DNA of 64,000 nt, taken from positions 744,001-808,000 of the forward strand of contig NZ_FOJG01000002.1 of NCBI RefSeq assembly GCF_900110835.1, given 5' to 3'. Positions 8,153-17,089 of this stretch are shown here, in pieces. Positions within the stretch are counted from its first letter, which is position 1. Each line of letters opens with the position of its first letter. The stretch comes from Chitinophaga arvensicola (GTDB taxonomy: Bacteria > Bacteroidota > Bacteroidia > Chitinophagales > Chitinophagaceae). Under the pieces are notes generated by a model. That model saw only the letters and a program-made list of their open reading frames with translations. It was not told where the DNA came from and did no database searches. The position numbers and the translations under genes were made by a program.

Positions 8153-8980
8153 TTACTCCATGATTTTATGCAGGCGTATCGTGGTTTTAAGTTCTTCCTC
8201 ATGAATAAAGGAAGGGGTAATACCCGCAAATTTTTTGAAGTCGCGGATAAAATGCATCTGGTCATAGTAGCCGCTGTTATAGGCTATTTCCGTCCATGTT
8301 TTTTGCGGGAACTGTTCTTTCAGCTGGTAAGCTTTACAGAAGCGGATCAGGCGGGCATATTGTTTTGGCGGCATCCCGAGCCGCTCCGTGCATTTGCGTT
8401 CAAACTGGCGCAGGCTCAGACAGGCCAGGGAAGCCAGTTGTTCCATTGTTACATTTCCGCCGGTGCTTACCAGTTCGGCCATGGCCTGATCTACCGGCAG
8501 CAGAGGTTTTAACCTGGAGATCTTCTTCAGCAGGTAAAATTCAATAATACTGATCATATGGTCCCAGTCGTCTGCTTCTTTCAGGCGTTCGGTGATTTCT
8601 TCAATCTCGCTGCCAAGGAATAAACGGGTATCAAAATCCTGTTCATACATTTCAGACATCGGTACTTTCAGGAGCCGGTGCAAACCACTGGGCTGAAAAG
8701 CAACACACAGCGCCAGGTGGCGGTTACCCATATCGAGTGTAACGGCCTGGTCCTGCGGACCAATTGTTACGCAAACGGCTTTGGTGATATATGCTTCGTT
8801 TCCGGGCTTTAATACTTTGATAGGATCTTCCAGGTAAAAAATGATATATCGCTGGTAGGCAGGTACAAACCGGTAGATATTGGACAGGGACTGGGTCTTG
8901 GTAAAATCGACCCCATAGATACTTATACAGTTCACAAAATCCTGCAGCGCAGGGTGTGGCTTATATATTTTCGACTTCAT
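8153..8980 (-). CDS. AraC-family transcriptional regulator
   Basis: 275 aa. The N-terminal half (residues 1 to about 150, starting MKSKIYKPHPALQDFVNCISIYG) is the DUF6597-like sensor common in Bacteroidota AraC proteins. The C-terminal half has the two AraC helix-turn-helix motifs: MEQLASLACLSLRQFERKCTERLGMPPKQYARLIRFCKA and TWTEIAYNSGYYDQMHFIRDFKKFAGITPS. The effector and targets are unknown. It has its own promoter (9015-9044) and is divergent from the SDR gene, which makes the SDR/5alpha-reductase operon a plausible target. Confidence 0.9.
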   Translation of the reverse strand: MKSKIYKPHPALQDFVNCISIYGVDFTKTQSLSNIYRFVPAYQRYIIFYLEDPIKVLKPGNEAYITKAVCVTIGPQDQAVTLDMGNRHLALCVAFQPSGLHRLLKVPMSEMYEQDFDTRLFLGSEIEEITERLKEADDWDHMISIIEFYLLKKISRLKPLLPVDQAMAELVSTGGNVTMEQLASLACLSLRQFERKCTERLGMPPKQYARLIRFCKAYQLKEQFPQKTWTEIAYNSGYYDQMHFIRDFKKFAGITPSFIHEEELKTTIRLHKIME

Positions 8981-9014
8981 TGACTTCTTCGGCTATAGGT
9001 ATTCAGTACGTGAA

Positions 9015-9044
9015 CAAATATATACAAATATTAAAAAAAGTCAA
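9015..9044 (-). promoter_or_regulatory. Promoter of the AraC gene
   Basis: Read on the minus strand, TTG (9044-9042) and TATATTTG (9022-9015) are separated by exactly 19 bases. This is a consensus Bacteroidota housekeeping promoter, 35 bp before the AraC start codon. Confidence 0.8.
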
Positions 9045-9097
9045 CCATTGCTACTAATCAGCGTTACCTATTAGTTGATTATATTTTATATTTAAAG

Positions 9098-10075
9098 ATG
9101 AAAATTGCGATCACGGGTGCATCCGGCTATATAGGCCAGGTGTTGGTTCCACTACTGCTTTCCGATGGACATACCCTTCGTTTGCTGACCCGGCGCGCGA
9201 TCCCGGACGATGCACCTGCGGGACTCACTTTCGTACAGGGGCACCTGTTAGCGGCAGCCGCACTTCATGAACTCGTGGCCGGCGTTGATGCCGTTATCCA
9301 TCTGGCAGCTATGATTTCGGTAGATGATAAACCGGATGAAAACCTCTTCCGCATCAATACCGGCGGCACCCGTCTACTGGCGGAAGCAGCACAACATGCC
9401 GGGGTAAAACGGTTCATTCATCTCAGTTCTGTTACCGCCTATAACCAGGCACCGTACGATACTATTATGACGGAAAACCGTGCTCCCGCAGTAACCACAC
9501 AATACGGATACGACTACTCGAAAGCGGTATCACAGGCTATTGCACTCGAACATAACGGGCATGGTATGGAAGTCGTGGTGCTGGCGCCTACTGCCATCAT
9601 GGGCCCGTTCGACCGGCAGCCCTCCCTGATCGGCAAAGCCGTTATCAATATGTACAAAGGGAAAATACCCGCCCTCTTTCCCGGTGGGGTTGATTTTGTA
9701 GATGTACGGGATGTAGCCGGCGCTATTGTAAGCGCCCTGCACCGGGGTAGCCCAGGCGCCTACCTGCTGAGCGGGGAATGGGCCTCCCTCGTTACCCTTC
9801 ACAAGGAAGTAAGCCGGATAAAAGGACGGCCGGTAACGCTGCGGGTAGTACCTTTGTGGCTGGTGTTCAGTTTGCTGCCAATCGTGAGAATGCTGGCAGC
9901 CATCAGCGGCGGACCGCCTTTTTATACGCGGCGGTCGGTGTATAACCTGATTTACAGCAATAAAAAAATTGATCATTCAAAAGCAACGGCCGAACTCGAT
10001 TTCCGCCCACGCCCTTTTTTGGAAACCTTACGTGATACCATTGATTGGTTCAGACAAACCGGCGCTATCAAATGA
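9098..10075 (+). CDS. NAD(P)-dependent epimerase/3beta-hydroxysteroid dehydrogenase-like SDR
   Basis: 325 aa extended short-chain dehydrogenase. The nucleotide site is GASGYIG (residues 7-13), the catalytic Ser lies in HLSSV (110-111), and YxxxK is Tyr138/Lys142 in YGYDYSK. GVDAVIHLAAMISV and LAPTAIMGP are family-typical. The closest general class is the 3beta-HSD/dihydroflavonol reductase group, oxidising or reducing a hydroxyl on a hydrophobic substrate. Its stop overlaps the start of the steroid 5alpha-reductase homologue by the ATGA arrangement, which supports a shared pathway. The actual substrate is inferred only from that neighbour. Confidence 0.88.
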   Translation: MKIAITGASGYIGQVLVPLLLSDGHTLRLLTRRAIPDDAPAGLTFVQGHLLAAAALHELVAGVDAVIHLAAMISVDDKPDENLFRINTGGTRLLAEAAQHAGVKRFIHLSSVTAYNQAPYDTIMTENRAPAVTTQYGYDYSKAVSQAIALEHNGHGMEVVVLAPTAIMGPFDRQPSLIGKAVINMYKGKIPALFPGGVDFVDVRDVAGAIVSALHRGSPGAYLLSGEWASLVTLHKEVSRIKGRPVTLRVVPLWLVFSLLPIVRMLAAISGGPPFYTRRSVYNLIYSNKKIDHSKATAELDFRPRPFLETLRDTIDWFRQTGAIK

Positions 10076-10839
10076 TTAACTATTTACCACTACACAACTA
10101 CGTGCTCTTTATCTGCTGCTGGGCAGCTACCGGCATCGGCGCCGGCATCTACCTGCTGCGTAAAGATGCCCCCTACGGCCGCTACAGCAGTGATCAATGG
10201 GGCCCCATGATCTCCAACAAACTGGGCTGGCTTTTCATGGAAGCCACAGTGCTGGTCACCTTCCTGGTATGGATCCCCGTCCGCACCTTTCCGTGGAACT
10301 CACCCTCCGGTGTAATGATCGGTCTTTTCTTTCTGCATTATATACACCGCAGTTTCGTATATCCGTTCCTGATACGCACCAAAGGCAAAAAAATGCCGGT
10401 GGTGATCATGCTCTCGGCTATGCTGTTTAATACCGTGAATGGTTCGTTGCTGGGGATCTGGTTTGCAGTGTTTGCAAATTATCCGGACAACTGGTATTTC
10501 ACACCAGCATTTATTGCCGGTATCCTGCTGTTCTTCACCGGGCTTTTCATCAACTGGCGTTCCGATTACCAGCTGATCCATCTCCGGAAAAAACACGAAA
10601 CCGGTTATAAAATACCTCAGGTGGGCCTTTTCAGGTATATCTCCTCTCCTAACCTGACCGGCGAGATTCTGGAATGGGGCGGTTACGCATTACTTACCTG
10701 GAGTTTACCGGCACTGGCCTTTTTCATCTGGACCTGCGCGAACCTGGTACCCCGTGCATTGGCCAATCACCGGTGGTACCAGCAACAGTTTCCGGAATAC
10801 CCGGCCAACAGAAAAGCATTACTCCCTTTTATCTGGTAA
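10072..10839 (+). CDS. Steroid 5alpha-reductase (SRD5A) family membrane protein
   Basis: 255 aa, about six or seven membrane segments. Start chosen at the ATG that overlaps the previous TGA; a longer frame from 10045 lies inside the SDR gene. Family features are strong: HYIHRSFVYPFLIRTKGKKMP (89-109) and the C-terminal block GLFRYISSPNLTGEILEW...HRWYQQQFPEYPANRKALLPF. Glu57 and Tyr90 fall at the places of human SRD5A2 Glu57 and Tyr91, which hold the enone carbonyl (from memory of that enzyme). The family uses NADPH to reduce the delta-4 double bond of 3-oxo steroids; a bacterial substrate could be a sterol, hopanoid-like or other enone lipid. Confidence 0.88.
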   Translation: MINYLPLHNYVLFICCWAATGIGAGIYLLRKDAPYGRYSSDQWGPMISNKLGWLFMEATVLVTFLVWIPVRTFPWNSPSGVMIGLFFLHYIHRSFVYPFLIRTKGKKMPVVIMLSAMLFNTVNGSLLGIWFAVFANYPDNWYFTPAFIAGILLFFTGLFINWRSDYQLIHLRKKHETGYKIPQVGLFRYISSPNLTGEILEWGGYALLTWSLPALAFFIWTCANLVPRALANHRWYQQQFPEYPANRKALLPFIW

Positions 10840-10845
10840 CAGCAT

Positions 10846-11952
10846 ATGGCAAAGAAATATAGTCAGTTGAAAGCAGCGTTGGTATTGGCAAAGGCAAGTC
10901 TGATTGCCACTTTGCGGAGTCCTACTTCCGTCGTATTCGCCCTGTTGTTCCCCATTATTTTTGTCACCGTTTTCGGCGCGATGGTAGATAATACCGCCGT
11001 GAAGGTAAAGATCGTATTATCGCCGCAAAGCGATACCAGCAGCCCGATGTATGCCGCCGTCAAAGCCATCAGCATCTTTGACCTTTCTCATGGCAGCGAC
11101 TCCGCCGCTATGCTGGCCGATCTCAAAAAAGGACGGATTGCCGGCATCTTGTACCTGCACCCGCCCATTATTACCAACGGGGTGCCCCAGTTTGGCACCG
11201 ACCTGCTCGGCAGCAGCGCCGTAGCAGATAAGATGCCATTGATACAGGCCGCCCTGCAGGAAGCTGCCAGTCAGGTAAACCGGAAAGTATTGCCGGATCA
11301 ACCCTTACCCGCCAGTATACAGGTAATAAATATTCCCGGCAGGGTATACCGGCAGATCGATTTTATTTTACCCGGCCAGCTGGGCTTTTCCCTGCTCATG
11401 GCAGGCGTATTCAGTTCGGCTTTTTTATTATTCAACCTGCGGTACACCCTCGTACTGAAACGCATATACGTTACGCCTATCAGTCGCGCGGCATTGCTGC
11501 TGGGTGAAATGATCAGCCGCCTGCTGTTCCAGATCATCTGCTTTATCATTATCACCGCATTGGGCTACTATGCATTCCACTTCACGCTCGTAAATGGCCT
11601 GATCACCTTTTTGGAAATGTTGCTGTTGTCGGTTTTCGGGCTGGTCATTTTTATGGGCATCGGGTTTATCATCAGTGGTATCATCCGCAATGAAAGCTCT
11701 ATTGCACCTGTGGCCAACACGCTTACCGTACCACAGATCCTGCTGTGCGGCCTGTTTTTTCCGATAGATAATTACCCGGTATGGCTCCGCACTTTTTGTG
11801 AAATGCTGCCCCTTACTTTTTTTGTAGACGGATTACGAAAAATTGCCTTTGAAGGATTACATATCTGGCAGATCCCGGTACAAATGGCAGGGCTGATCAT
11901 CTGGGGCGCCATCATTTCCATCCTTTCCATCAAACTGTTTAAATGGGAATAG
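10846..11952 (+). CDS. ABC-2 type transporter permease
   Basis: 368 aa. One membrane segment near residues 22-46 (SPTSVVFALLFPIIFVTVFGAM), a large extracytoplasmic loop of about 130 residues, then five or so segments in the C-terminal half (LGFSLLMAGVFSSAFLLF through WGAIISILSIKLF), the layout of ABC-2 permeases. No ATPase gene is next to it, unlike normal ABC exporters, so it must borrow one or form half of a system encoded elsewhere. It follows the 5alpha-reductase gene by 6 bp and is surely in the same transcript; export of the reduced product is one possibility. Confidence 0.87.
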   Translation: MAKKYSQLKAALVLAKASLIATLRSPTSVVFALLFPIIFVTVFGAMVDNTAVKVKIVLSPQSDTSSPMYAAVKAISIFDLSHGSDSAAMLADLKKGRIAGILYLHPPIITNGVPQFGTDLLGSSAVADKMPLIQAALQEAASQVNRKVLPDQPLPASIQVINIPGRVYRQIDFILPGQLGFSLLMAGVFSSAFLLFNLRYTLVLKRIYVTPISRAALLLGEMISRLLFQIICFIIITALGYYAFHFTLVNGLITFLEMLLLSVFGLVIFMGIGFIISGIIRNESSIAPVANTLTVPQILLCGLFFPIDNYPVWLRTFCEMLPLTFFVDGLRKIAFEGLHIWQIPVQMAGLIIWGAIISILSIKLFKWE

Positions 11953-12055
11953 GCAGGTTGTCGCAACTGACCCTGTTATTGGCGTATATGCCCTCCTGAT
12001 GATGCCCGGAAGCCACGTACCTTTAAGTCATCTTCCTAAACAAAAAAATAACATC

Positions 12056-12478
12056 ATGGCAGCAGTGAATCCTTATTTAAATTTTAACGGCAATTGTGAA
12101 GAAGCATTCAACTTTTATAAAGACGCATTCGGCGTACCTTTTGAAGTGCTGACCCGTTTCGGCGAAATGGATAATACCTGCGCAGAAGGCGAAAAAGATA
12201 AGATCATGCACGTGTCTATTCCACTTGGCCACGGTTCCTACCTGTTCGGCAGCGACCGTCCGGCACATTTTGGTCCAGGTACCGCCGGCGATCTTTTCAA
12301 TATTGCTATTGCTGCAGAGAACGAAGCAGAAGCCGATAAACTGTTTACAAACCTCTCAGCAGGCGGACAACCGATTATGCCAATGGGCAAAGCTCCCTGG
12401 GGCGCTTACTTTGGTATGCTGAACGACAAATTCGGTATTTCCTGGCTGATCAATTATGAATACCCTAAACAGGGCTGA
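12056..12478 (+). CDS. PhnB-like VOC-family protein
   Basis: 140 aa from the ATG at 12056 (MAAVNPYLNFNGNCEEAFNFYKDAFG); the longer frame from 11999 adds an unlikely 19 residues. NPYLNFNGNCEEAFNFYKDAFG and LFGSDRP, plus the C-terminal WGAYFGMLNDKFGISWLINYE, are typical of the PhnB/glyoxalase-bleomycin-resistance superfamily. Members fold as paired beta-alpha-beta-beta-beta modules and may bind a metal. No reaction can be assigned. Monocistronic, ended by the hairpin at 12506-12536. Confidence 0.88.
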   Translation: MAAVNPYLNFNGNCEEAFNFYKDAFGVPFEVLTRFGEMDNTCAEGEKDKIMHVSIPLGHGSYLFGSDRPAHFGPGTAGDLFNIAIAAENEAEADKLFTNLSAGGQPIMPMGKAPWGAYFGMLNDKFGISWLINYEYPKQG

Positions 12479-12505
12479 TAACCATTACAGGAACCACATA
12501 CATAC

Positions 12506-12536
12506 AGCCGGTCCACGTCCAGTGAACCGGCTTTTT
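12506..12536 (+). terminator. Terminator of the VOC gene
   Basis: An 11-bp stem with one mismatch (AGCCGGTCCAC / GTGAACCGGCT) and a 5-base loop is followed by TTTT, 27 bp past the stop codon. Confidence 0.8.
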
Positions 12537-12569
12537 CATGCACAAACCGCCACCTTCCAACCCGGTTTA

Positions 12570-12586
12570 ACAGTGTTTAACACTGT
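12570..12586. promoter_or_regulatory. Perfect 17-bp palindrome, candidate RND-operon operator
   Basis: ACAGTGTTTAACACTGT has 8-base arms around one central base. It also lies within a short direct repeat (GTTTAACAGT, GTTTAACACT). It stands 151 bp before the RND adaptor start and after the VOC terminator, so it belongs to the efflux promoter region. The size fits a TetR- or MarR-type site; no such regulator adjoins this operon. Confidence 0.5.
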
Positions 12587-12737
12587 CATAATAAACTAAT
12601 GCATACCGGGTTCGTCTAACTCCCTGTTAGCCAGCTACGGAATAATTATCGCCGGTTTTTGAACAATCCATTCCGGCGGATAGTTACTCATAAGTACCTG
12701 ATTGCTGTCTGTATTATTAAACGAACCGTCAAATGCT

Positions 12738-13877
12738 ATGAGTAAGTCTACAATGGCTCTTCTTCTCCTGATTCTACTGGGCGCCTGTAAAAACAATAAA
12801 AGTGGCACGAAAGACGCCACCCCCAAGCCGTACCCGGTGATTACCCTGAAACCGCAGAACGCGGTCATCAACGCCGACTACCCCGCTACCATTATGGGCA
12901 TCCAGAACATTGAGATCCGGCCTAAAATAGACGGCTATGTAGATGCCATCTATATCGACGAAGGCGCTACCGTTAAAAAAGGGCAGCTATTGTTCCGCAT
13001 CAGCGCGCCCCAATATGAACAGAATGTGAACACCGCAGCGGCCAACATCAAAATAGCCGTAGCAGATGTAAACTCCGCCCAGATGCAGGTAAACAAAGTG
13101 AAACCCCTGGTAGAAAAAGATATTGTCAGCGCCTACGAACTCGAAGCCGCCGCCTACACCCTCCAGTCGAAACAAGCCGCACTGGCACAAGCCCAGGCAG
13201 CCTACAACAACGCTAAAACCAATTTAAGTTATACCACTATTTATAGTCCGGCCGATGGCGTAGTAGGCATTCTACCCTATAAGATCGGCAGCCTGGTGAG
13301 CAGTACCACCGCCAATCCGCTTACCACTGTATCCAATATCACGCAGATCTACGCCTATTTCTCCATCAACGAAAGACAGGGACTTGATTTCTTCCTGGCT
13401 TCCAAAGGCGCTACCATGCAGGATAAATTGGCTACACTGCCACCCGTTACACTGGTACTGGCCAATGGCATCACGTTACCCCGGCAGGGACGCGTGGAAA
13501 CGGCCAGCGGATTGATCAATCCTTCTACCGGTGCGCTCAATATGAGGGCTACCTTTTCTAATCCGGACGGACTGGTACGCAGCGGCAGCAGCGCCATCGT
13601 ACGCATTCCACAACCCATAGACACCGCCCTGCTGGTACCTCAGAAAGCAACTTTCCAGATCCAGGGAAAACTGTTTGTGTATGTAATGGACAGCGACAAT
13701 AAAGTGAAATCAGTAGACATCGGCTCCAACGCCAGTGCAGCAGGACAATCGTTCGTGGTACAGCACGGCGTAAAAGCAGGCGATAAAATAGTGGTAGACG
13801 GGATCAGCAACCTGCGGGAAGATCAGCTGATCACTCCCCGCGCCGTGAACGCCGACAGCGTGTACAAAAGCCTCTGA
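12738..13877 (+). CDS. RND efflux periplasmic adaptor (membrane fusion protein)
   Basis: 379 aa from the ATG at 12738, which places a lipobox LLGAC at Cys17; a longer frame from 12702 would bury the signal. Domains in order: beta-barrel/lipoyl start IEIRPKIDGYVDAIYIDEGATVKKGQLLF (about 60-90), an alpha-helical hairpin rich in Ala/Gln (100-160), the second lipoyl half NLSYTTIYSPADGVVGILPYKIGSLV, and barrel and membrane-proximal parts. This is the AcrA/MexA type that bridges the inner-membrane pump and the outer-membrane channel. First gene of a three-gene operon; the pump starts 18 bp on. Confidence 0.93.
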   Translation: MSKSTMALLLLILLGACKNNKSGTKDATPKPYPVITLKPQNAVINADYPATIMGIQNIEIRPKIDGYVDAIYIDEGATVKKGQLLFRISAPQYEQNVNTAAANIKIAVADVNSAQMQVNKVKPLVEKDIVSAYELEAAAYTLQSKQAALAQAQAAYNNAKTNLSYTTIYSPADGVVGILPYKIGSLVSSTTANPLTTVSNITQIYAYFSINERQGLDFFLASKGATMQDKLATLPPVTLVLANGITLPRQGRVETASGLINPSTGALNMRATFSNPDGLVRSGSSAIVRIPQPIDTALLVPQKATFQIQGKLFVYVMDSDNKVKSVDIGSNASAAGQSFVVQHGVKAGDKIVVDGISNLREDQLITPRAVNADSVYKSL

Positions 13878-13895
13878 TCCATTTAAAAAAACAGT

Positions 13896-16800
13896 ATGTT
13901 AAAAAGATTTATAGAGCGGCCGGTATTGTCCACAGTGGTGTCTATCATTATTGTCACGCTGGGTATATTGGGACTGGTATCCTTACCCATCTCCCAATAT
14001 CCTGATATTGCGCCTCCCACCATCCAGGTGCAAACCTCCTACAGCGGCGCCAATGCCGATGTGGTACTGAAAAGCGTGGTGATTCCGCTGGAACAGCAGA
14101 TCAATGGCGTGGAGAACATGGACTATATTACCTCTACCGCCGGCAACGATGGTTCCGCCAATATTACCGTCAGCTTTAAAATAGGCAGCGATCCCAATAT
14201 GGCAGCGGTGAACGTGCAGAACGCCGTGTCCCGCGCCACGCCTTTACTTCCGCAGGAAGTTACCCGCTCCGGCGTAACCGTACAGAAAAAGCAAACCAGT
14301 AACCTGCTCATCTTTTCACTGTATAGTACCAACCCCTCCTTCGACCAGACCTTTCTCCAGAACTACACCGATATCAATATCACCCCGGTGATCAAACGTA
14401 TTCCCGGTGTAGGCGATGCTTCTGCCTCCGGTAACATGGACTACTCCATGCGTATCTGGTTAAATACCCAGGCCATGGCTTCTTACGGACTGGTACCTGC
14501 GGATATTACCGCCGCCCTGGCTGAACAGAATATCCAGGCGGCCCCCGGACAGTTTGGTGAGAGCGGTGGACAGGCATTTCAATACGTCATCCAATACCCC
14601 GGCACCCTCATCGATACCACCCAGTTTGGTAATATCGTATTACGGAGCAACCTGCGCAGCCGCTTACTACGACTGAAAGACGTAGCCCGTATTGAACTGG
14701 GCGCCCTCAGCTACTTCAACAGTACCCGCACCAACGGCTACCCTGCCGTATCCGTAAGCGTGGCACAGGTAGCCGGCTCCAATGCCCGCGATGTGATCCA
14801 GCAAACGCTGAAGGTAATGGAAGACGCTTCCAAAACGTTTCCCAAAGGCGTGAAATATGTAGTGCTGCAAAACGTAGATGACTTTCTTACCGCCTCGATC
14901 GACAAAGTATTACATACCCTTGTCGAAGCATTTATACTGGTGTTTATCGTGGTGTTTATCTTCCTGCAGGATTTCCGCTCCACGCTCATACCGGCTATAT
15001 CCGTTCCTGTGGCGATTATCGGCACCTTCTTTTTTCTTAAACTATTTGGTTTCACCATTAACCTGCTGACATTATTTGCCCTCATCCTGGCTATCGGGAT
15101 TGTGGTAGATGATGCTATTGTAATCGTGGAAGCAGTACATGCCCGGCTCGATACCGGCTATAAATCTGCCCGCAAAGCGAGTATCGACGCACTCGATGAA
15201 ATTTCCGGCGCTATTATTTCCATTACACTCGTGATGTCGGCCGTGTTTATCCCCGTGAGTTTTATCGGTGGTTCTTCGGGTATCTTCTATAAACAGTTCG
15301 GCCTTACGCTGGCTATCGCCATCGTGTTATCCGCTATTAATGCGTTGACGCTGAGCCCTGCGCTCTGCGCCATTTTCCTGCGTCCCCACGGTGAGAAGCA
15401 TACGAAAATGAACCTGCTGCAACGCTTCTATCATGCGTTCAATGTGGGCTTCGAAAGACTCACAAAAAAATATACAGGTACCCTCAGCTTCTTCGGTAAG
15501 CATAAATGGATCCCGGTACTGGTGCTCGCCGCTTTCTGTGTGGGGTTATTTGTGCTCGCGCGTATGACACCTACTGCTTTTGTACCGGAAGAAGATCTTG
15601 GTACGATCAACTGTAATATCAGTCTGCCGCCCGATGCCTCTCTACAACGCACCGATATCGTGGCCCGTAAAATTGAAAAAATCGCCGGTACCATCCCGGA
15701 AATCAACAACGTGCTGGCAGTTACCGGCCGTGGACAACTATCCGGCACCGGCAGCAACTACGCCATGGTGGTAATGCGGCTGATACCCTGGAATCAGCGC
15801 AGCCGAACTATTCAGCAGATCATCAAAGAACTGAATAAGAAAACTGCGGATATGACGGAGGCTGAGATCAAGTTCTTTGCACCAGCCACCATACAGGGTT
15901 TCGGCGCTTCCAATGGTTTTGCTTTTCAATTGCAGGATAAAACCGGCGGTGATATTGCGCACTTCTATAAAGTGAGCAAAGACTTTCTGACTGTATTGAA
16001 CCAACGCCCGGAGATTCAGTTTGCGACCACTTCTTTCAATCCTAATTTTCCGCAATACATGATGAATATCAACGTGCCGAAGATCAAGGATGCAGGATTG
16101 AATGTAACCGATATTACGAATGCGATGCAAGGCTACTACGGTGGTATCTACGCTTCCAACTTCAACCAGTTCGGGCAGCAATACCGCGTGATGGTGCAGG
16201 CTTCGCCGGAATTCAGGATGACGGATGAAAGTCTGAATGCGGTATTCGTTCGCACCGGCGAAGGTGTGATGGTACCTGTTACAGAGTTTGTACATCTCAC
16301 GCAAACCTACGGCCCACAGGCCATCACCCGGTTTAACCTCTTTAATTCCATCAGCATCAATGGTACACCCAATGCTTCTTTCAGTTCCGGTGAAGCCATT
16401 GCGGCTATCCAGGCATCTGCGGCGGAAACATTGCCCACCGGCTTTGGATTTGAGTTCTCAGGAATCACCCGCGAAGAACTGGCTGGCAGCAGTCAGACGA
16501 TCTTTATTTTCCTGCTCTGCCTCATTTTCGTATACCTGTTGCTCAGTGCGCAGTACGAAAGTTATGTATTGCCGTTTGCCATCCTGCTGGCTATTCCCGT
16601 GGGTATTTTCGGCGCCTTTCTCTTTGCGATGCTGTTTGGCGTGAGCAATAATATTTATGTACAGATCACCCTGATCATGCTCATCGGGTTGCTGGCAAAG
16701 AATGCGATATTGATTGTAGAATATGCGGCAGAAAGAAGACGCACCGGCATGAGCATTACCGAAGCTGCCGTTAGCGGCGCCCAGGCAAGGTTACGGCCTA

Positions 16801-17051
16801 TCCTGATGACATCGTTCGCTTTCATACTCGGACTTATTCCGCTGATGCTGGCTTCCGGCGCAGGCGCCAACGGTAACCGTTCTATCGGTACCGGCGCTGT
16901 GGGCGGTATGTTGGTAGGTACCGTGTTTGGTATCTTCATCACCCCTACTTTGTTTATCATCTTCCAGACTTTACAGGAAAAAATAAAACGTGCACCGGAG
17001 AAAGAGGAGGACGAAGAAGAACAGCCACCGGCTGCTGCACCCGCACCTTAA
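13896..17051 (+). CDS. RND multidrug efflux pump, HAE1/AcrB family
   Basis: 1051 aa, the usual length. It starts MLKRFIERPVLSTVVSIIIV with the first membrane helix. Twelve helices flank two large periplasmic loops. The proton-relay acids are Asp405 and Asp406 in GIVVDDAIVIVEAV, and the partner lysine is Lys935 in LLAKNAILIVEYA, so transport function should be intact. NPNFPQY and PASEFRM-like segments of the porter domain are normal. The C-terminus ends in a Glu/Pro/Ala-rich tail. Substrates are probably drugs, detergents or fatty acids, but specificity cannot be read. Confidence 0.95.
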   Translation: MLKRFIERPVLSTVVSIIIVTLGILGLVSLPISQYPDIAPPTIQVQTSYSGANADVVLKSVVIPLEQQINGVENMDYITSTAGNDGSANITVSFKIGSDPNMAAVNVQNAVSRATPLLPQEVTRSGVTVQKKQTSNLLIFSLYSTNPSFDQTFLQNYTDINITPVIKRIPGVGDASASGNMDYSMRIWLNTQAMASYGLVPADITAALAEQNIQAAPGQFGESGGQAFQYVIQYPGTLIDTTQFGNIVLRSNLRSRLLRLKDVARIELGALSYFNSTRTNGYPAVSVSVAQVAGSNARDVIQQTLKVMEDASKTFPKGVKYVVLQNVDDFLTASIDKVLHTLVEAFILVFIVVFIFLQDFRSTLIPAISVPVAIIGTFFFLKLFGFTINLLTLFALILAIGIVVDDAIVIVEAVHARLDTGYKSARKASIDALDEISGAIISITLVMSAVFIPVSFIGGSSGIFYKQFGLTLAIAIVLSAINALTLSPALCAIFLRPHGEKHTKMNLLQRFYHAFNVGFERLTKKYTGTLSFFGKHKWIPVLVLAAFCVGLFVLARMTPTAFVPEEDLGTINCNISLPPDASLQRTDIVARKIEKIAGTIPEINNVLAVTGRGQLSGTGSNYAMVVMRLIPWNQRSRTIQQIIKELNKKTADMTEAEIKFFAPATIQGFGASNGFAFQLQDKTGGDIAHFYKVSKDFLTVLNQRPEIQFATTSFNPNFPQYMMNINVPKIKDAGLNVTDITNAMQGYYGGIYASNFNQFGQQYRVMVQASPEFRMTDESLNAVFVRTGEGVMVPVTEFVHLTQTYGPQAITRFNLFNSISINGTPNASFSSGEAIAAIQASAAETLPTGFGFEFSGITREELAGSSQTIFIFLLCLIFVYLLLSAQYESYVLPFAILLAIPVGIFGAFLFAMLFGVSNNIYVQITLIMLIGLLAKNAILIVEYAAERRRTGMSITEAAVSGAQARLRPILMTSFAFILGLIPLMLASGAGANGNRSIGTGAVGGMLVGTVFGIFITPTLFIIFQTLQEKIKRAPEKEEDEEEQPPAAAPAP

Positions 17052-17089
17052 ACAATTGTCCTGCTCCGGCAGATTTCAAAACTGGTAAC

